A DNA stretch of 13,887 nucleotides from positions 1 to 13,887 of the forward strand of contig JAGGWA010000083.1 in the NCBI GenBank assembly GCA_021157745.1, given 5' to 3'. The notes beneath the pieces are model-generated. The model was not told the DNA's origin. It saw nothing but the letters and a program-made list of their open reading frames with translations, and did no database searches. Below, piece by piece: positions 7,005 through 13,728 of this stretch. Numbering within the stretch: position 1 is the first letter of the stretch; each line of letters opens with the position of its first letter. The translations under genes were made by a program, and so were the position numbers. Source of the stretch: Thermoplasmata archaeon (GTDB lineage: Archaea; Thermoplasmatota; E2; UBA202; JdFR-43).

Positions 7005-7105
7005 TTGTGGCTTTGGTTACTATGCCAAGTAACTTGGAGGTGGTAAGTTAATTCAAATTATCCTAAAATTTGATTTTGAATTAGCCACCATCGTAGCCGA
7101 AACAG
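7005..7105 (+). ncRNA. Candidate structured RNA element in the cas3/small-gene spacer
   Basis: This part of the gene-free spacer 6976-7282 can fold into a three-helix shape. Outer stem: 7012-7024 (TTTGGTTACTATG) with 7089-7101 (CATCGTAGCCGAA), 12 of 13 positions pairing, extendable by TTGT/ACAG across a 3-nt bulge. Side hairpin: 7025-7037, CCAAG-TAA-CTTGG, perfect. Inner arm: GGTGG (7039-7043) with CCACC (7085-7089), sharing one base with the outer stem, then 7048-7057 (TTAATTCAAA) with 7075-7084 (TTTGAATTAG). Several pairs are G-U only if the plus strand is the RNA; on the minus strand they would be A-C mismatches, so plus-sense transcription is favoured. No RNA family is recognised. It could instead be a decayed hairpin-type mobile element. 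No promoter is firmly identified, though an AAATATTT box at 6958-6965 would place a start near 6987. Confidence 0.35.
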
Positions 7106-7160
7106 AAGCAGAAGATGAGAAAAAGATTTTCAAATAAAAGGAAACTTATCCAAGATTATG

Positions 7161-7184
7161 AGAAAAGAAAAAAGAAAGGAAAAT
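7161..7184 (-). terminator. T-rich tract, probable end of the cas transcript
   Basis: On the minus strand this stretch reads as pyrimidine-rich, with runs of four, three, six and four T (ATTTTCC-TTTC-T6-C-T4-CT). Archaeal RNA polymerase often terminates at oligo-T tracts without a hairpin. It lies about 100 nt after the cas3 stop codon, and no gene follows it until the small acidic gene, which has its own TATA-like word. The call is inference from composition. Confidence 0.4.
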
Positions 7185-7282
7185 TGGAGTTAAATGAAAT
7201 TTAGAGTTTTATGCTATTTTATCATAAGAAAAAGCATATAAGAGAGATAAAATTAATTTTACCGATTCTATAACTTGATCAC

Positions 7283-9772
7283 TTATATTATGATAAACTT
7301 CAAGTAATCCTCTCCCAACCTCAAGCCTGCATCTATCTCGTAGTATTTACTTAGCTCACTCTTTTTAATATATCTATAATATTCCAAATCATCAATCGGG
7401 TTTAGATTAAATATTACATCCTCTATTTTTTTGGAGTATCGTACTTGAATTGTATAGTTGTTTATTTCTTTTCTTATTTGTAGTATCTCCAATTTTCGTT
7501 CAAAACCTTTTTTGCTATTGAATATTTCTTCCATTTTCTTTCTAATTTCCTCTGCTGTGTCATCAATTTCAACAAATAAAGATACCGTAGGTAATTTTTC
7601 CTGAATTAAATCAAATTCAGCGGTTTTAGAGAAATCCAACTTAACAATTGATTTTAAGATATCTTTAGATTCTTTGTGTTTTCTCCCAGAACCCCATTTT
7701 AGCACAAATTCATAATATTCACCAATCGAACTTAAGATGAAATCTTTTTCTTCAATCATTCCATTGAGTTTCTCAATAACACCTCTCGTAGCGTCTATAA
7801 GCGTAGAGTCATAAATGTATTTGTAAAATTCCTGTTTTTCATCCTTCAAAATGACAATATTAACATAACCTTTATCACTTTCATTGTTCCTATTACACCG
7901 ACCAGCAGTTTGGATTAAGCAGTCTAATGGAGCAAAATCTCTATAAATGATATCTACACTAATATCGACTCCTGCCTCGATCAATTGAGTGGTTACTATT
8001 ATCTTCCTCCTTCTCTTGCTATTACTGCTGTTCCAATTTTTGATTCTATTTATTCTTCTTAGTCGATAACTTGGAAGAATGTGTGTTGATAAGTTAATTA
8101 AATCCAAATCAGGAAAATTAGCAATTCCATCTTCATCGATATTGACATCTTTTCTGTCTATTTCATAAAATAAGGCAAGCTCCTTTTTTAAGAATTCATA
8201 TAGTTCCTTACAAGAATTTATAGTATTTAAAACAATTAGTATATTCTTATCACTGTATAATATTTTATTCAAGATTTCCTGTTTAAACTCATCAAAATCT
8301 TTAGTCCTCAGGTCAAAATTAAAAACAACCCTATTAAAAGCGTTAAAATACTCTTCAGGATTTGCTACTAGCTCTTTAATCTCCTTATCTCCAAAAATGA
8401 GTGGCCTAGTAGCAGTCATCAAAATTATCCAACAATTAAAATCGTGTGCTAAATGTTTTAGAACCTCGTTAATCAATAGCCAATATTTATGTGGAATAGA
8501 CTGAACTTCATCGAGAATAAGTATGGAGTTGGTGATGTTGTGGAATTTTCTCGCAGCTCGGTTTTTATTCGTAATTAAACTATGAAATAGCTGAATGAAT
8601 GTGGTTATTACTATTTCCGAGTGCCAACCTTCTGTAAGCAATAGAGACCTATTGGGTTCTTCAATATTTAATTCACCATCTTTGATTTCCTTATATTTTA
8701 TATCCGCAAGATGGTGATGAATTAAAAGCAAGTTGGAGGTAATTTCCCCGTATCTAAGCTTCAAAATGTCTTCAATAATTTTAGCATTTTGATCGATAAT
8801 GCTGAGGAATGGCAAAGAATAAATGATCTTAGGGGTGAAACTGAAAGTCTCTTTTATTCTTTCCCTTAATTTAAGAGCAAATGATAAACCAATTAAAGTT
8901 TTACCACATCCTGTAGGCAAGTTTATTGAGAGGATTCTTTCATTAATTAGATCAATATCACTAACTTTTGCACTAACTTCATTGTAAGCTTTTTCTCGTA
9001 TAATATCCACTTTCGTCTTAGGCTTCCTAAACCTCTTTTTCTTGTACTCATCAACGATATCGCTTGGTATATTCTCTCTTTTAGGGAGATTCCTTCTTCC
9101 AGAAGCATCTAATTTGTCCGCATCAAGTAGTACTGAGTAAAAAAAGAGGATTAGAAAATAGTATTTCAAGTCATTGTCTGTGAAACCATTTTTACAAATT
9201 TTCTTAATATCTTTTCGTATTTGTTGTGTTAGATTTTCTAAATTCTTAATCTCGCTTAGTATTTTTGATATATCTGAATAACCTAATGAATTGTAGATTT
9301 TAACAACCTCAGTCAAATTATTAGAAAATATATCATTCAACTGTTCTTTTATTATCTCTAACTCATTTTGATCTTTCAGTTTCTTTACTTCTTCATTCAA
9401 GATATCTCTCAAATTTCCGTGGTGTTTATTTATCACGATCCACGCTACCCCGGGCAAATACCAAAATTCATCTAATTTCTGGATATTTAATAGAAAATCC
9501 CTAACAACTAAATACCCGACTAAACTTGATAGAAAGCCATGTTGGGCATATTGAGTTCTTTCTCCATTTTCCAACCATTTTTGGAAATAAGTAGTAGCTT
9601 TGCCAAAATCGTGTGTTATCCCTACCAGATATGCAATCTTAGCAAAAGTCTCTTTAAAATTTATCGTTTTTGCTTCAACTATATTTTTAGATAATTTTCC
9701 TACATATTCTAAATGCTCTTTTAATAATTTGTCTGGATGCGATTTCAATTTAAAGGAACAGGACATGCTCAT
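7283..9772 (-). CDS. cas3: Cas3 HD-nuclease/helicase (type I-B)
   Basis: Cas3 is recruited by DNA-bound Cascade and unwinds and degrades the target. Numbered from the TTG at 9778, the HD nuclease part has His22, the His56-Asp57 pair in THDFGK, His80, His119-His120, and Asp in LLDADKLDA (about 219-221). The superfamily 2 helicase has Walker A PTGCGKT (288-294), DEVQ (423-426), the TAT motif (455-457), and a late QTAGRCNRN motif VI. All expected motifs are present, so the protein (about 830 aa) appears intact. The start is set at ATG 9772, two codons inside the TTG; ATG 9766 is also possible. It overlaps cas5 by 23 nt and is the last gene of the operon. A GTGTGATCC stretch upstream partly resembles a ribosome-binding site. 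No cas4, cas1 or cas2 follows, unlike many I-B loci. Confidence 0.93.
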   Translation of the reverse strand: MSMSCSFKLKSHPDKLLKEHLEYVGKLSKNIVEAKTINFKETFAKIAYLVGITHDFGKATTYFQKWLENGERTQYAQHGFLSSLVGYLVVRDFLLNIQKLDEFWYLPGVAWIVINKHHGNLRDILNEEVKKLKDQNELEIIKEQLNDIFSNNLTEVVKIYNSLGYSDISKILSEIKNLENLTQQIRKDIKKICKNGFTDNDLKYYFLILFFYSVLLDADKLDASGRRNLPKRENIPSDIVDEYKKKRFRKPKTKVDIIREKAYNEVSAKVSDIDLINERILSINLPTGCGKTLIGLSFALKLRERIKETFSFTPKIIYSLPFLSIIDQNAKIIEDILKLRYGEITSNLLLIHHHLADIKYKEIKDGELNIEEPNRSLLLTEGWHSEIVITTFIQLFHSLITNKNRAARKFHNITNSILILDEVQSIPHKYWLLINEVLKHLAHDFNCWIILMTATRPLIFGDKEIKELVANPEEYFNAFNRVVFNFDLRTKDFDEFKQEILNKILYSDKNILIVLNTINSCKELYEFLKKELALFYEIDRKDVNIDEDGIANFPDLDLINLSTHILPSYRLRRINRIKNWNSSNSKRRRKIIVTTQLIEAGVDISVDIIYRDFAPLDCLIQTAGRCNRNNESDKGYVNIVILKDEKQEFYKYIYDSTLIDATRGVIEKLNGMIEEKDFILSSIGEYYEFVLKWGSGRKHKESKDILKSIVKLDFSKTAEFDLIQEKLPTVSLFVEIDDTAEEIRKKMEEIFNSKKGFERKLEILQIRKEINNYTIQVRYSKKIEDVIFNLNPIDDLEYYRYIKKSELSKYYEIDAGLRLGEDYLKFIII

Positions 9773-10472
9773 TTTCAACTTGATGGATCACACCATTTTG
9801 AATTTTTAATGGTTTACCATTTACTTCGTAGATAACATTGCAATACTCGAGAACTTTCCTATTACTGCCCATGTAAAGTGGAATAGTTTCTCTACCGTAC
9901 CTTTTTCCCTCTTCTGGAAATATTTTAATCTTGTCTATTCTAGCAATACTATGTAGATTTTTAATCTCATCTTTAACTGATATAGGAACCATTGTAAATT
10001 CACCAATAAACTCGAAATTGGCTATCAATTCAGTAATTCCAAGATAAAGTGTATAAATTGTTTGATGGTTTTTTAAAAGTTTTTTTAATTTCTCATATAC
10101 TTTTTCCAGAGACGGATTTTTAAATCGTAGGTAAATTCTGTATTTGGGATTCTTAACAAATTCATATGGTGTGGGAGCCCTTGGATCTTTAAGCTTCCAT
10201 AGAAAAAACCAATTTGGACTATCTGTTTTCATTATATTTAAAGGAATAACAATTTTCTTTATAGGGTTTAGAATTCTAATAGAATATTCAATATTATCTC
10301 TGGAAAATAAAGAATAATATGAGTCTCTCGGCAGACCTGCTATTGCTGCTAGAAGACCTGCTATTACTGTTCCTGTTGGAAAAGGATAAGTGAGTGGAGA
10401 TGTTGTAGTTTCAAACCTTCTAAAATGTGCGAAATCACCCCAAATATCGAATACTATTATCTCATTCTTCAT
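9750..10472 (-). CDS. cas5: Cas5 (type I-B, Cas5h-like)
   Basis: Cas5 caps the 5' handle of crRNA in the Cascade complex and contacts Cas8b and the first Cas7. The 240-residue protein starts with IIVFDIWGDFAHFRRFET followed by TTSPLTYPFPTGTVIAGLLA, the diagnostic N-terminal RAMP strand and Gly-rich loop of Cas5h/Cas5b, including the FPTGT turn. Length is normal for this subfamily. The ATG at 10472 overlaps the end of cas7 by 11 nt, and its own 3' end overlaps cas3, so the cas genes are translationally coupled. No strong Shine-Dalgarno precedes this start, only a purine-rich GTTGGAAAAAT stretch. The frame is intact. The subtype follows from the Csh1/Csh2-type partners. Confidence 0.9.
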   Translation of the reverse strand: MKNEIIVFDIWGDFAHFRRFETTTSPLTYPFPTGTVIAGLLAAIAGLPRDSYYSLFSRDNIEYSIRILNPIKKIVIPLNIMKTDSPNWFFLWKLKDPRAPTPYEFVKNPKYRIYLRFKNPSLEKVYEKLKKLLKNHQTIYTLYLGITELIANFEFIGEFTMVPISVKDEIKNLHSIARIDKIKIFPEEGKRYGRETIPLYMGSNRKVLEYCNVIYEVNGKPLKIQNGVIHQVENEHVLFL

Positions 10473-10773
10473 ATTTTTCCAACTCTAGCTCAATTATTCG
10501 GTTATCTTGTAAGCCAACTTCTTTGATAAGTTCATTTTGTAGTTGATCACTTGTTAAGGTCGATCCATTAATCATGAATGTTACTCTTTTATCAGCTTTA
10601 AATTCTATTCTCTCTATCTTATCTTGGTTATAACTCAGAACATTTATTAATTTTGAAATGTCTATTTTTACTTCTGATATATCCCTTAATTTTTCTTGCT
10701 CTTCTTCATCAAGGTCATCGCCATCCCTACTTTTGAGCGTAATCAATTTATCTAAGTCCCCAATATGATAATT
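10462..10773 (-). pseudogene. cas7: cas7 C-terminal segment, shifted out of frame
   Basis: This frame encodes the tail of Cas7, not an independent gene. Read from just inside the A-run, it gives NYHIGDLDKLITLKSRDGDD and then a further ~80 residues with a DISKLINVLSYNQDKIERIEF helix-strand pattern, the expected C-terminal domain of Csh2 proteins after the IVYKEK strand. Read alone from a TTG at 10746 it would be a 94-residue protein, but no Shine-Dalgarno precedes that codon, and the conserved HIGDL motif would be left out. It ends at the cas5 start, overlapping it by 11 nt. With one extra A in the run at 10772-10777 it joins the upstream segment to make a 437-residue Cas7. Confidence 0.8.
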
Positions 10774-11774
10774 TTTTCTTTATATACTATCCTTAACAGG
10801 AATCTAGGCATTTGACCTATTTTTGATCTTGTTATCAAGTTTTTGGTTCCGTTCCAAATACCGTCTAAAAGCAATTTTATATCATTTTCTGACAAGCCCG
10901 TATTTTTTGCTGCATTCTCATTTACAATCCCGTAAAAGCATATTAACGAATACGGTAACTTATACTCCTCGGAAAATTCTGCTTGTTTTTTTCCTTTCTT
11001 GAAACCCTGACCAGGTTCTACCGGCATCGTAATTGATCCTTTGTAGAAATTTACATCTACTCTATGCAAGGATCTTCCGAACTTAAATTGTACAGGTCCT
11101 GTTTCTCGGACATTAATGTTTGCAACTGCTAAGGTCGCACCAAAAAGCCTTAGGTCAATAAATTTATCAAATAATTTTTCTCTAAGCTTTTTTGTTCTTA
11201 TTTTCTCAAATCTCTCGAATAATTCTTTTTTTCTTTTCTCATCCACTTTATCGCCAAGAGATTTATAAAATATCTCTTGTCTATTCACCTTACTTCCCTC
11301 TCCAAGGATCTCATCCAGTTTTTCTATAACTCCTATAATTTCTTTGAATTTTTTGAATGCATCTTTCTCCTCACTCATAGAATTCTTTATAATTTCATGG
11401 AATTTTTCTTCTTTGCCTTCGCTTTCTATGATTTCATCAATTTTTTCTATAATTTTTTTTCTCACTTTACTGTTCTCTATCATATCCTCTAATAGCACCT
11501 CCCTCATTTCTTCTATTAATTTTGTTCCCCTTGCCTTAATAAGTTCTGTACCTTTCTCAATCACTTTTTCAGCCTGAATGAAAATATCTTGCTCCCTAAA
11601 ATCTCTAAGATAATCTCTTACTGTTCTCTTTAAGCGTACATCAGTTACTATGTTGATTTTAGTTTCTTCATCAATCCTTGGTCTATTTTCTTCCATTGGG
11701 TCTCCGTTTGGGTTTGCATCTGTTACATCATACAAAAACAAAATTTCGGATCTATTCTTTATAACATCGTTCAT
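10752..11774 (-). CDS. cas7: Cas7 (Csh2, type I-B Cascade backbone), N-terminal segment
   Basis: Cas7 subunits polymerise along the crRNA spacer and form the Cascade backbone. The Csh2 signature DVTDANPNGDPMEENRPRID is at residues 16-35, followed by TDVRLKRTVRDYL; later come TGPVQFKFGRSLHRV (225-239), SITMPVEPGQG and the KIGQMPRFLLRIVYKE strand before the break. The start is ATG 11774, not the upstream in-frame codon at 11804, because a perfect AAAGGAGGTGA ribosome-binding site sits 5-6 nt before it and the protein then begins MNDVIKNRSE, as in relatives. Residues about 68-203 form an unusual Lys/Glu-rich, helical insertion. The frame ends early with TAG at 10754-10752 after an A6 run; see the frameshift entry. 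Without the last ~100 residues the protein would probably not assemble normally. Confidence 0.9.
   Translation of the reverse strand: MNDVIKNRSEILFLYDVTDANPNGDPMEENRPRIDEETKINIVTDVRLKRTVRDYLRDFREQDIFIQAEKVIEKGTELIKARGTKLIEEMREVLLEDMIENSKVRKKIIEKIDEIIESEGKEEKFHEIIKNSMSEEKDAFKKFKEIIGVIEKLDEILGEGSKVNRQEIFYKSLGDKVDEKRKKELFERFEKIRTKKLREKLFDKFIDLRLFGATLAVANINVRETGPVQFKFGRSLHRVDVNFYKGSITMPVEPGQGFKKGKKQAEFSEEYKLPYSLICFYGIVNENAAKNTGLSENDIKLLLDGIWNGTKNLITRSKIGQMPRFLLRIVYKEKIIILGT
10772..10777 (-). other. Frameshift site in cas7 (A6 run, one A short)
   Basis: On the minus strand the sequence is GAA-AAA-ATT-ATC and leads to TAG at 10754-10752. Adding one A gives GAA-AAA-AAT-TAT-CAT-ATT-GGG-GAC, encoding KNYHIGDLDKLI, which continues into the downstream frame and matches the Csh2 C-terminal pattern. 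It could be a sequencing error in a homopolymer, a real mutation, or a site where RNA polymerase slippage restores the frame in part of the transcripts. Confidence 0.8.
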
Positions 11775-11775
11775 T

Positions 11776-13050
11776 TTATTCACCTCCTTTGAATATTCTA
11801 CCAAAATTTAATCCTATGGTAAAATAATAGCTTATTTCATCATTAGAAATAATCCAACCACTTTCATCAGCTTCGACGAAATATTTGGAGACCATGGTTT
11901 CCAACCAAGGATAACCTGTATCATATTGCCTCAATTTTGCTATTATTTCCGGGAGTAATCTTTTTAGGAGCCTCTCATTTAATTTCAATCCATGCAATTT
12001 TTTTCTAAATGGTGTATCTTTTCTTTTTGCATATTGCACATCCAAAAGAAAACTTGTTAGAACTCCTTCCAAGAAGGCGGCTCTCTTATCCGGACTATCA
12101 AAGGCTTTTGAAAATTCCTTAAAGAAGTTTTCCACTATTTCAACCTCTTTTATTTTTTCTTTTTTCATACTTCTCACCTCTCTAAATTTTTGGATTTTAA
12201 ATTGTTTAGAAAATAGCAGATTTAATTCTAAAAGAAAACTAAACAAATACAAAGATTTAAGGGAAAGCAATTTTTCGTTCCACTCATTTCCCCTTCCATG
12301 TTCTTCCCTGATAGCTTCGATTAGATGTTTGATAAAATAGCCCCGGTCTATCTGTTTTGCTTCCAATACATCTCCTAAAATATTCAAGCTGGATTTATCA
12401 AATACTTTTCTATCATTTTCCTTATGAAAAAAGAAATCTCCAATCATCCCCGCTAAATTAAGTCGCGAAAGTATCTTGCCATTCCACATGCCTCTACCTT
12501 CTCTAAAGTTTCCGGACCATTTTTCGCCTAAGATGATTTTTAATTGTTCTTCTTCAAAAACACTTCTCCTGCTAATGTTGCGAAAAATATCATAAATTCG
12601 TTTTATCCAAGAGGGTGGAACCTCTTCCACATACCTTATAATATCAAAATATTGTTGCTTTGTTTTGTAAAAAACGAATATCAAGTTTAGCACATCTCTT
12701 TTTTCCTTCATTATTTCTAAAATATCTTCTTCAGCATTAAGCAAGCCTTCTCTATAATCTTCTTTTTTTCTTAATTCTATTTCAGTTATTATTTCCTTAG
12801 ATACATCTTCAAAGACGAAACAAGGAATAACAAAATATTTGAAACCATAAAGGGTAAAGGAAAGATTTAATTTTTCTTTACTTGTTATCCATTCTTTACC
12901 AACTTGCAATTCAAGGGCACAATTTTTGCAGATTGGTAATTGTTTCCACGAATTCTCTCTATCAAAATTGTAAGCAAACCCGACTTTTTTAACTGTAAAA
13001 ATTGCAAAAGGTGACGCAGGCATAACATCATCTTCCTTACCACAGAATGC
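11776..13050 (-). CDS. cas8b: Cas8b (Csh1, type I-B large subunit), C-terminal segment
   Basis: Cas8b is the large Cascade subunit that recognises the PAM and helps recruit Cas3. This segment begins AFCGKEDDV, then FTVKKVGFAYNFDRENSWK and the second zinc knuckle LPICKNCALELQVGKEW, both diagnostic of Csh1. The C-terminal part holds FLEGVLTSFLLDVQYAKR, TPFRKKLHGLKLNERLLKR and ends EISYYFTIGLNFGRIFK, also typical. As sequenced, an isolated reading frame would start at ATG 13023, which would drop half of the first knuckle. Joined to the N-terminal segment by one extra base the protein is about 650 residues, within the family's range. The last codons (GGA GGT GAA TAA) double as the Shine-Dalgarno of cas7, whose ATG lies 1 nt after this stop. 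Confidence 0.88.
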   Translation of the reverse strand, partial: AFCGKEDDVMPASPFAIFTVKKVGFAYNFDRENSWKQLPICKNCALELQVGKEWITSKEKLNLSFTLYGFKYFVIPCFVFEDVSKEIITEIELRKKEDYREGLLNAEEDILEIMKEKRDVLNLIFVFYKTKQQYFDIIRYVEEVPPSWIKRIYDIFRNISRRSVFEEEQLKIILGEKWSGNFREGRGMWNGKILSRLNLAGMIGDFFFHKENDRKVFDKSSLNILGDVLEAKQIDRGYFIKHLIEAIREEHGRGNEWNEKLLSLKSLYLFSFLLELNLLFSKQFKIQKFREVRSMKKEKIKEVEIVENFFKEFSKAFDSPDKRAAFLEGVLTSFLLDVQYAKRKDTPFRKKLHGLKLNERLLKRLLPEIIAKLRQYDTGYPWLETMVSKYFVEADESGWIISNDEISYYFTIGLNFGRIFKGGE

Positions 13051-13051
13051 C
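13050..13051 (-). other. Frameshift site in cas8b (one base missing in a zinc-knuckle codon)
   Basis: On the minus strand the sequence is GTC-TG|G-CAT-TCT-GTG. Restoring a single pyrimidine at the bar gives GTC-TGY-GCA-TTC-TGT-GGT, encoding VCAFCGK, the CxxC pair expected to pair with the downstream CKNC. As sequenced, the upstream frame runs on to 12885 with an unrelated tail. The site is not a homopolymer and does not look like a slippery heptamer. Confidence 0.85.
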
Positions 13052-13727
13052 AGACTTTTCCAGAATTATCTATGGAAATTGCACTCATATGAAATTTTTT
13101 ACAGGTTATTTTGGAAAACTCTGAGAATGCGCATCTTCCTTTGCCTTTTGCAATAACACCATGTTTCGAATACAAATCTTCAAGTGAGGTTTCTTTAAAA
13201 ATTTCGGTAAATTCCAAAACTTCTGAAGGATACTTTTCAATAGCATCTTCTTTTATTTTAATTGTAAGGATACAACCTAATTTATTCTCTCTATCAAATT
13301 GCTTATATTTTTCTAAAACTTTCTTAAAGATGTCTTCCTCTTTTTTGTCAATTTCATTTTTTAGTAAATTGATCATAGGATACTTATCTCTAAATTGTTG
13401 GAAATATTTTTGAAACCAAAGCACCCACCTATTTTTCATATTTTCAATACTTTCTTCATTTGTTTTTTTAATGGTAATAATTGTAGTCAAGAAAGCATTA
13501 TATCTACCATGCCTAAATGTCCTAAACAATATCTTTTTTGCTTTTTCATAATCAAAATCCTCAATATGAACTCCATCAAATATTAAATCATCATTTTCTT
13601 TCTTAAAAACTACACAAATCATCTTTTTTGTATAGGCCAATTTAGATAATTCAGTTAACACCTGAATATCATCCAAACCCTCTTTTTCTTTTATATAATG
13701 CCCCAATTCCTTAATTGCCGCTAGCAT
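13051..13727 (-). pseudogene. cas8b: Cas8b (Csh1), N-terminal segment
   Basis: This segment starts MLAAIKELGHYIKEKEG, as Csh1 proteins do, and runs about 225 residues to SIDNSGKV just before the first zinc knuckle. The N-terminal half of Cas8b contacts the crRNA 5' end and the PAM. The start at 13727 is preceded by GGAGGAGGATGAA, a strong Shine-Dalgarno formed by the final Gly codons of cas6, with 1 nt between the cas6 stop and this ATG. In the uncorrected frame the protein would continue to a stop at 12885 with a non-homologous tail. Base composition is very AT-rich (22-34% GC in hand-counted samples), contrasting with the cas6 tail directly upstream. Function requires joining to the C-terminal segment, so the protein as sequenced is probably inactive. 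Confidence 0.82.
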
Positions 13728-13728
13728 T

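Noticed and set aside
7033..7137. Plus-strand frame LGGGKLIQIILKFDFELA... ending at 7135-7137
   Set aside because: It has no start codon after the stop at 7030-7032 and coincides with the paired element; no protein family is recognised.
7200..7245. Inverted repeat TATGCT (7210-7215) / AGCATA (7233-7238)
   Set aside because: Only 6 bp with a 17-nt loop in very AT-rich sequence; expected by chance.
6976..7282. CRISPR array or tRNA gene in the only long spacer
   Set aside because: No repeated 25-37-nt unit with regular spacing is present, and no tRNA cloverleaf or T-loop GTTCRA-type sequence was found.
10462..10746. Independent 94-residue cas gene (a small Cascade subunit)
   Set aside because: It starts at a TTG without a ribosome-binding site, and one added A upstream joins it to cas7 through the conserved YHIGDLDKLI sequence.
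13040..13060. Programmed ribosomal frameshift in cas8b
   Set aside because: No slippery heptamer, stimulatory hairpin or upstream SD-like trigger was seen at the junction; a simple base deletion explains it better.
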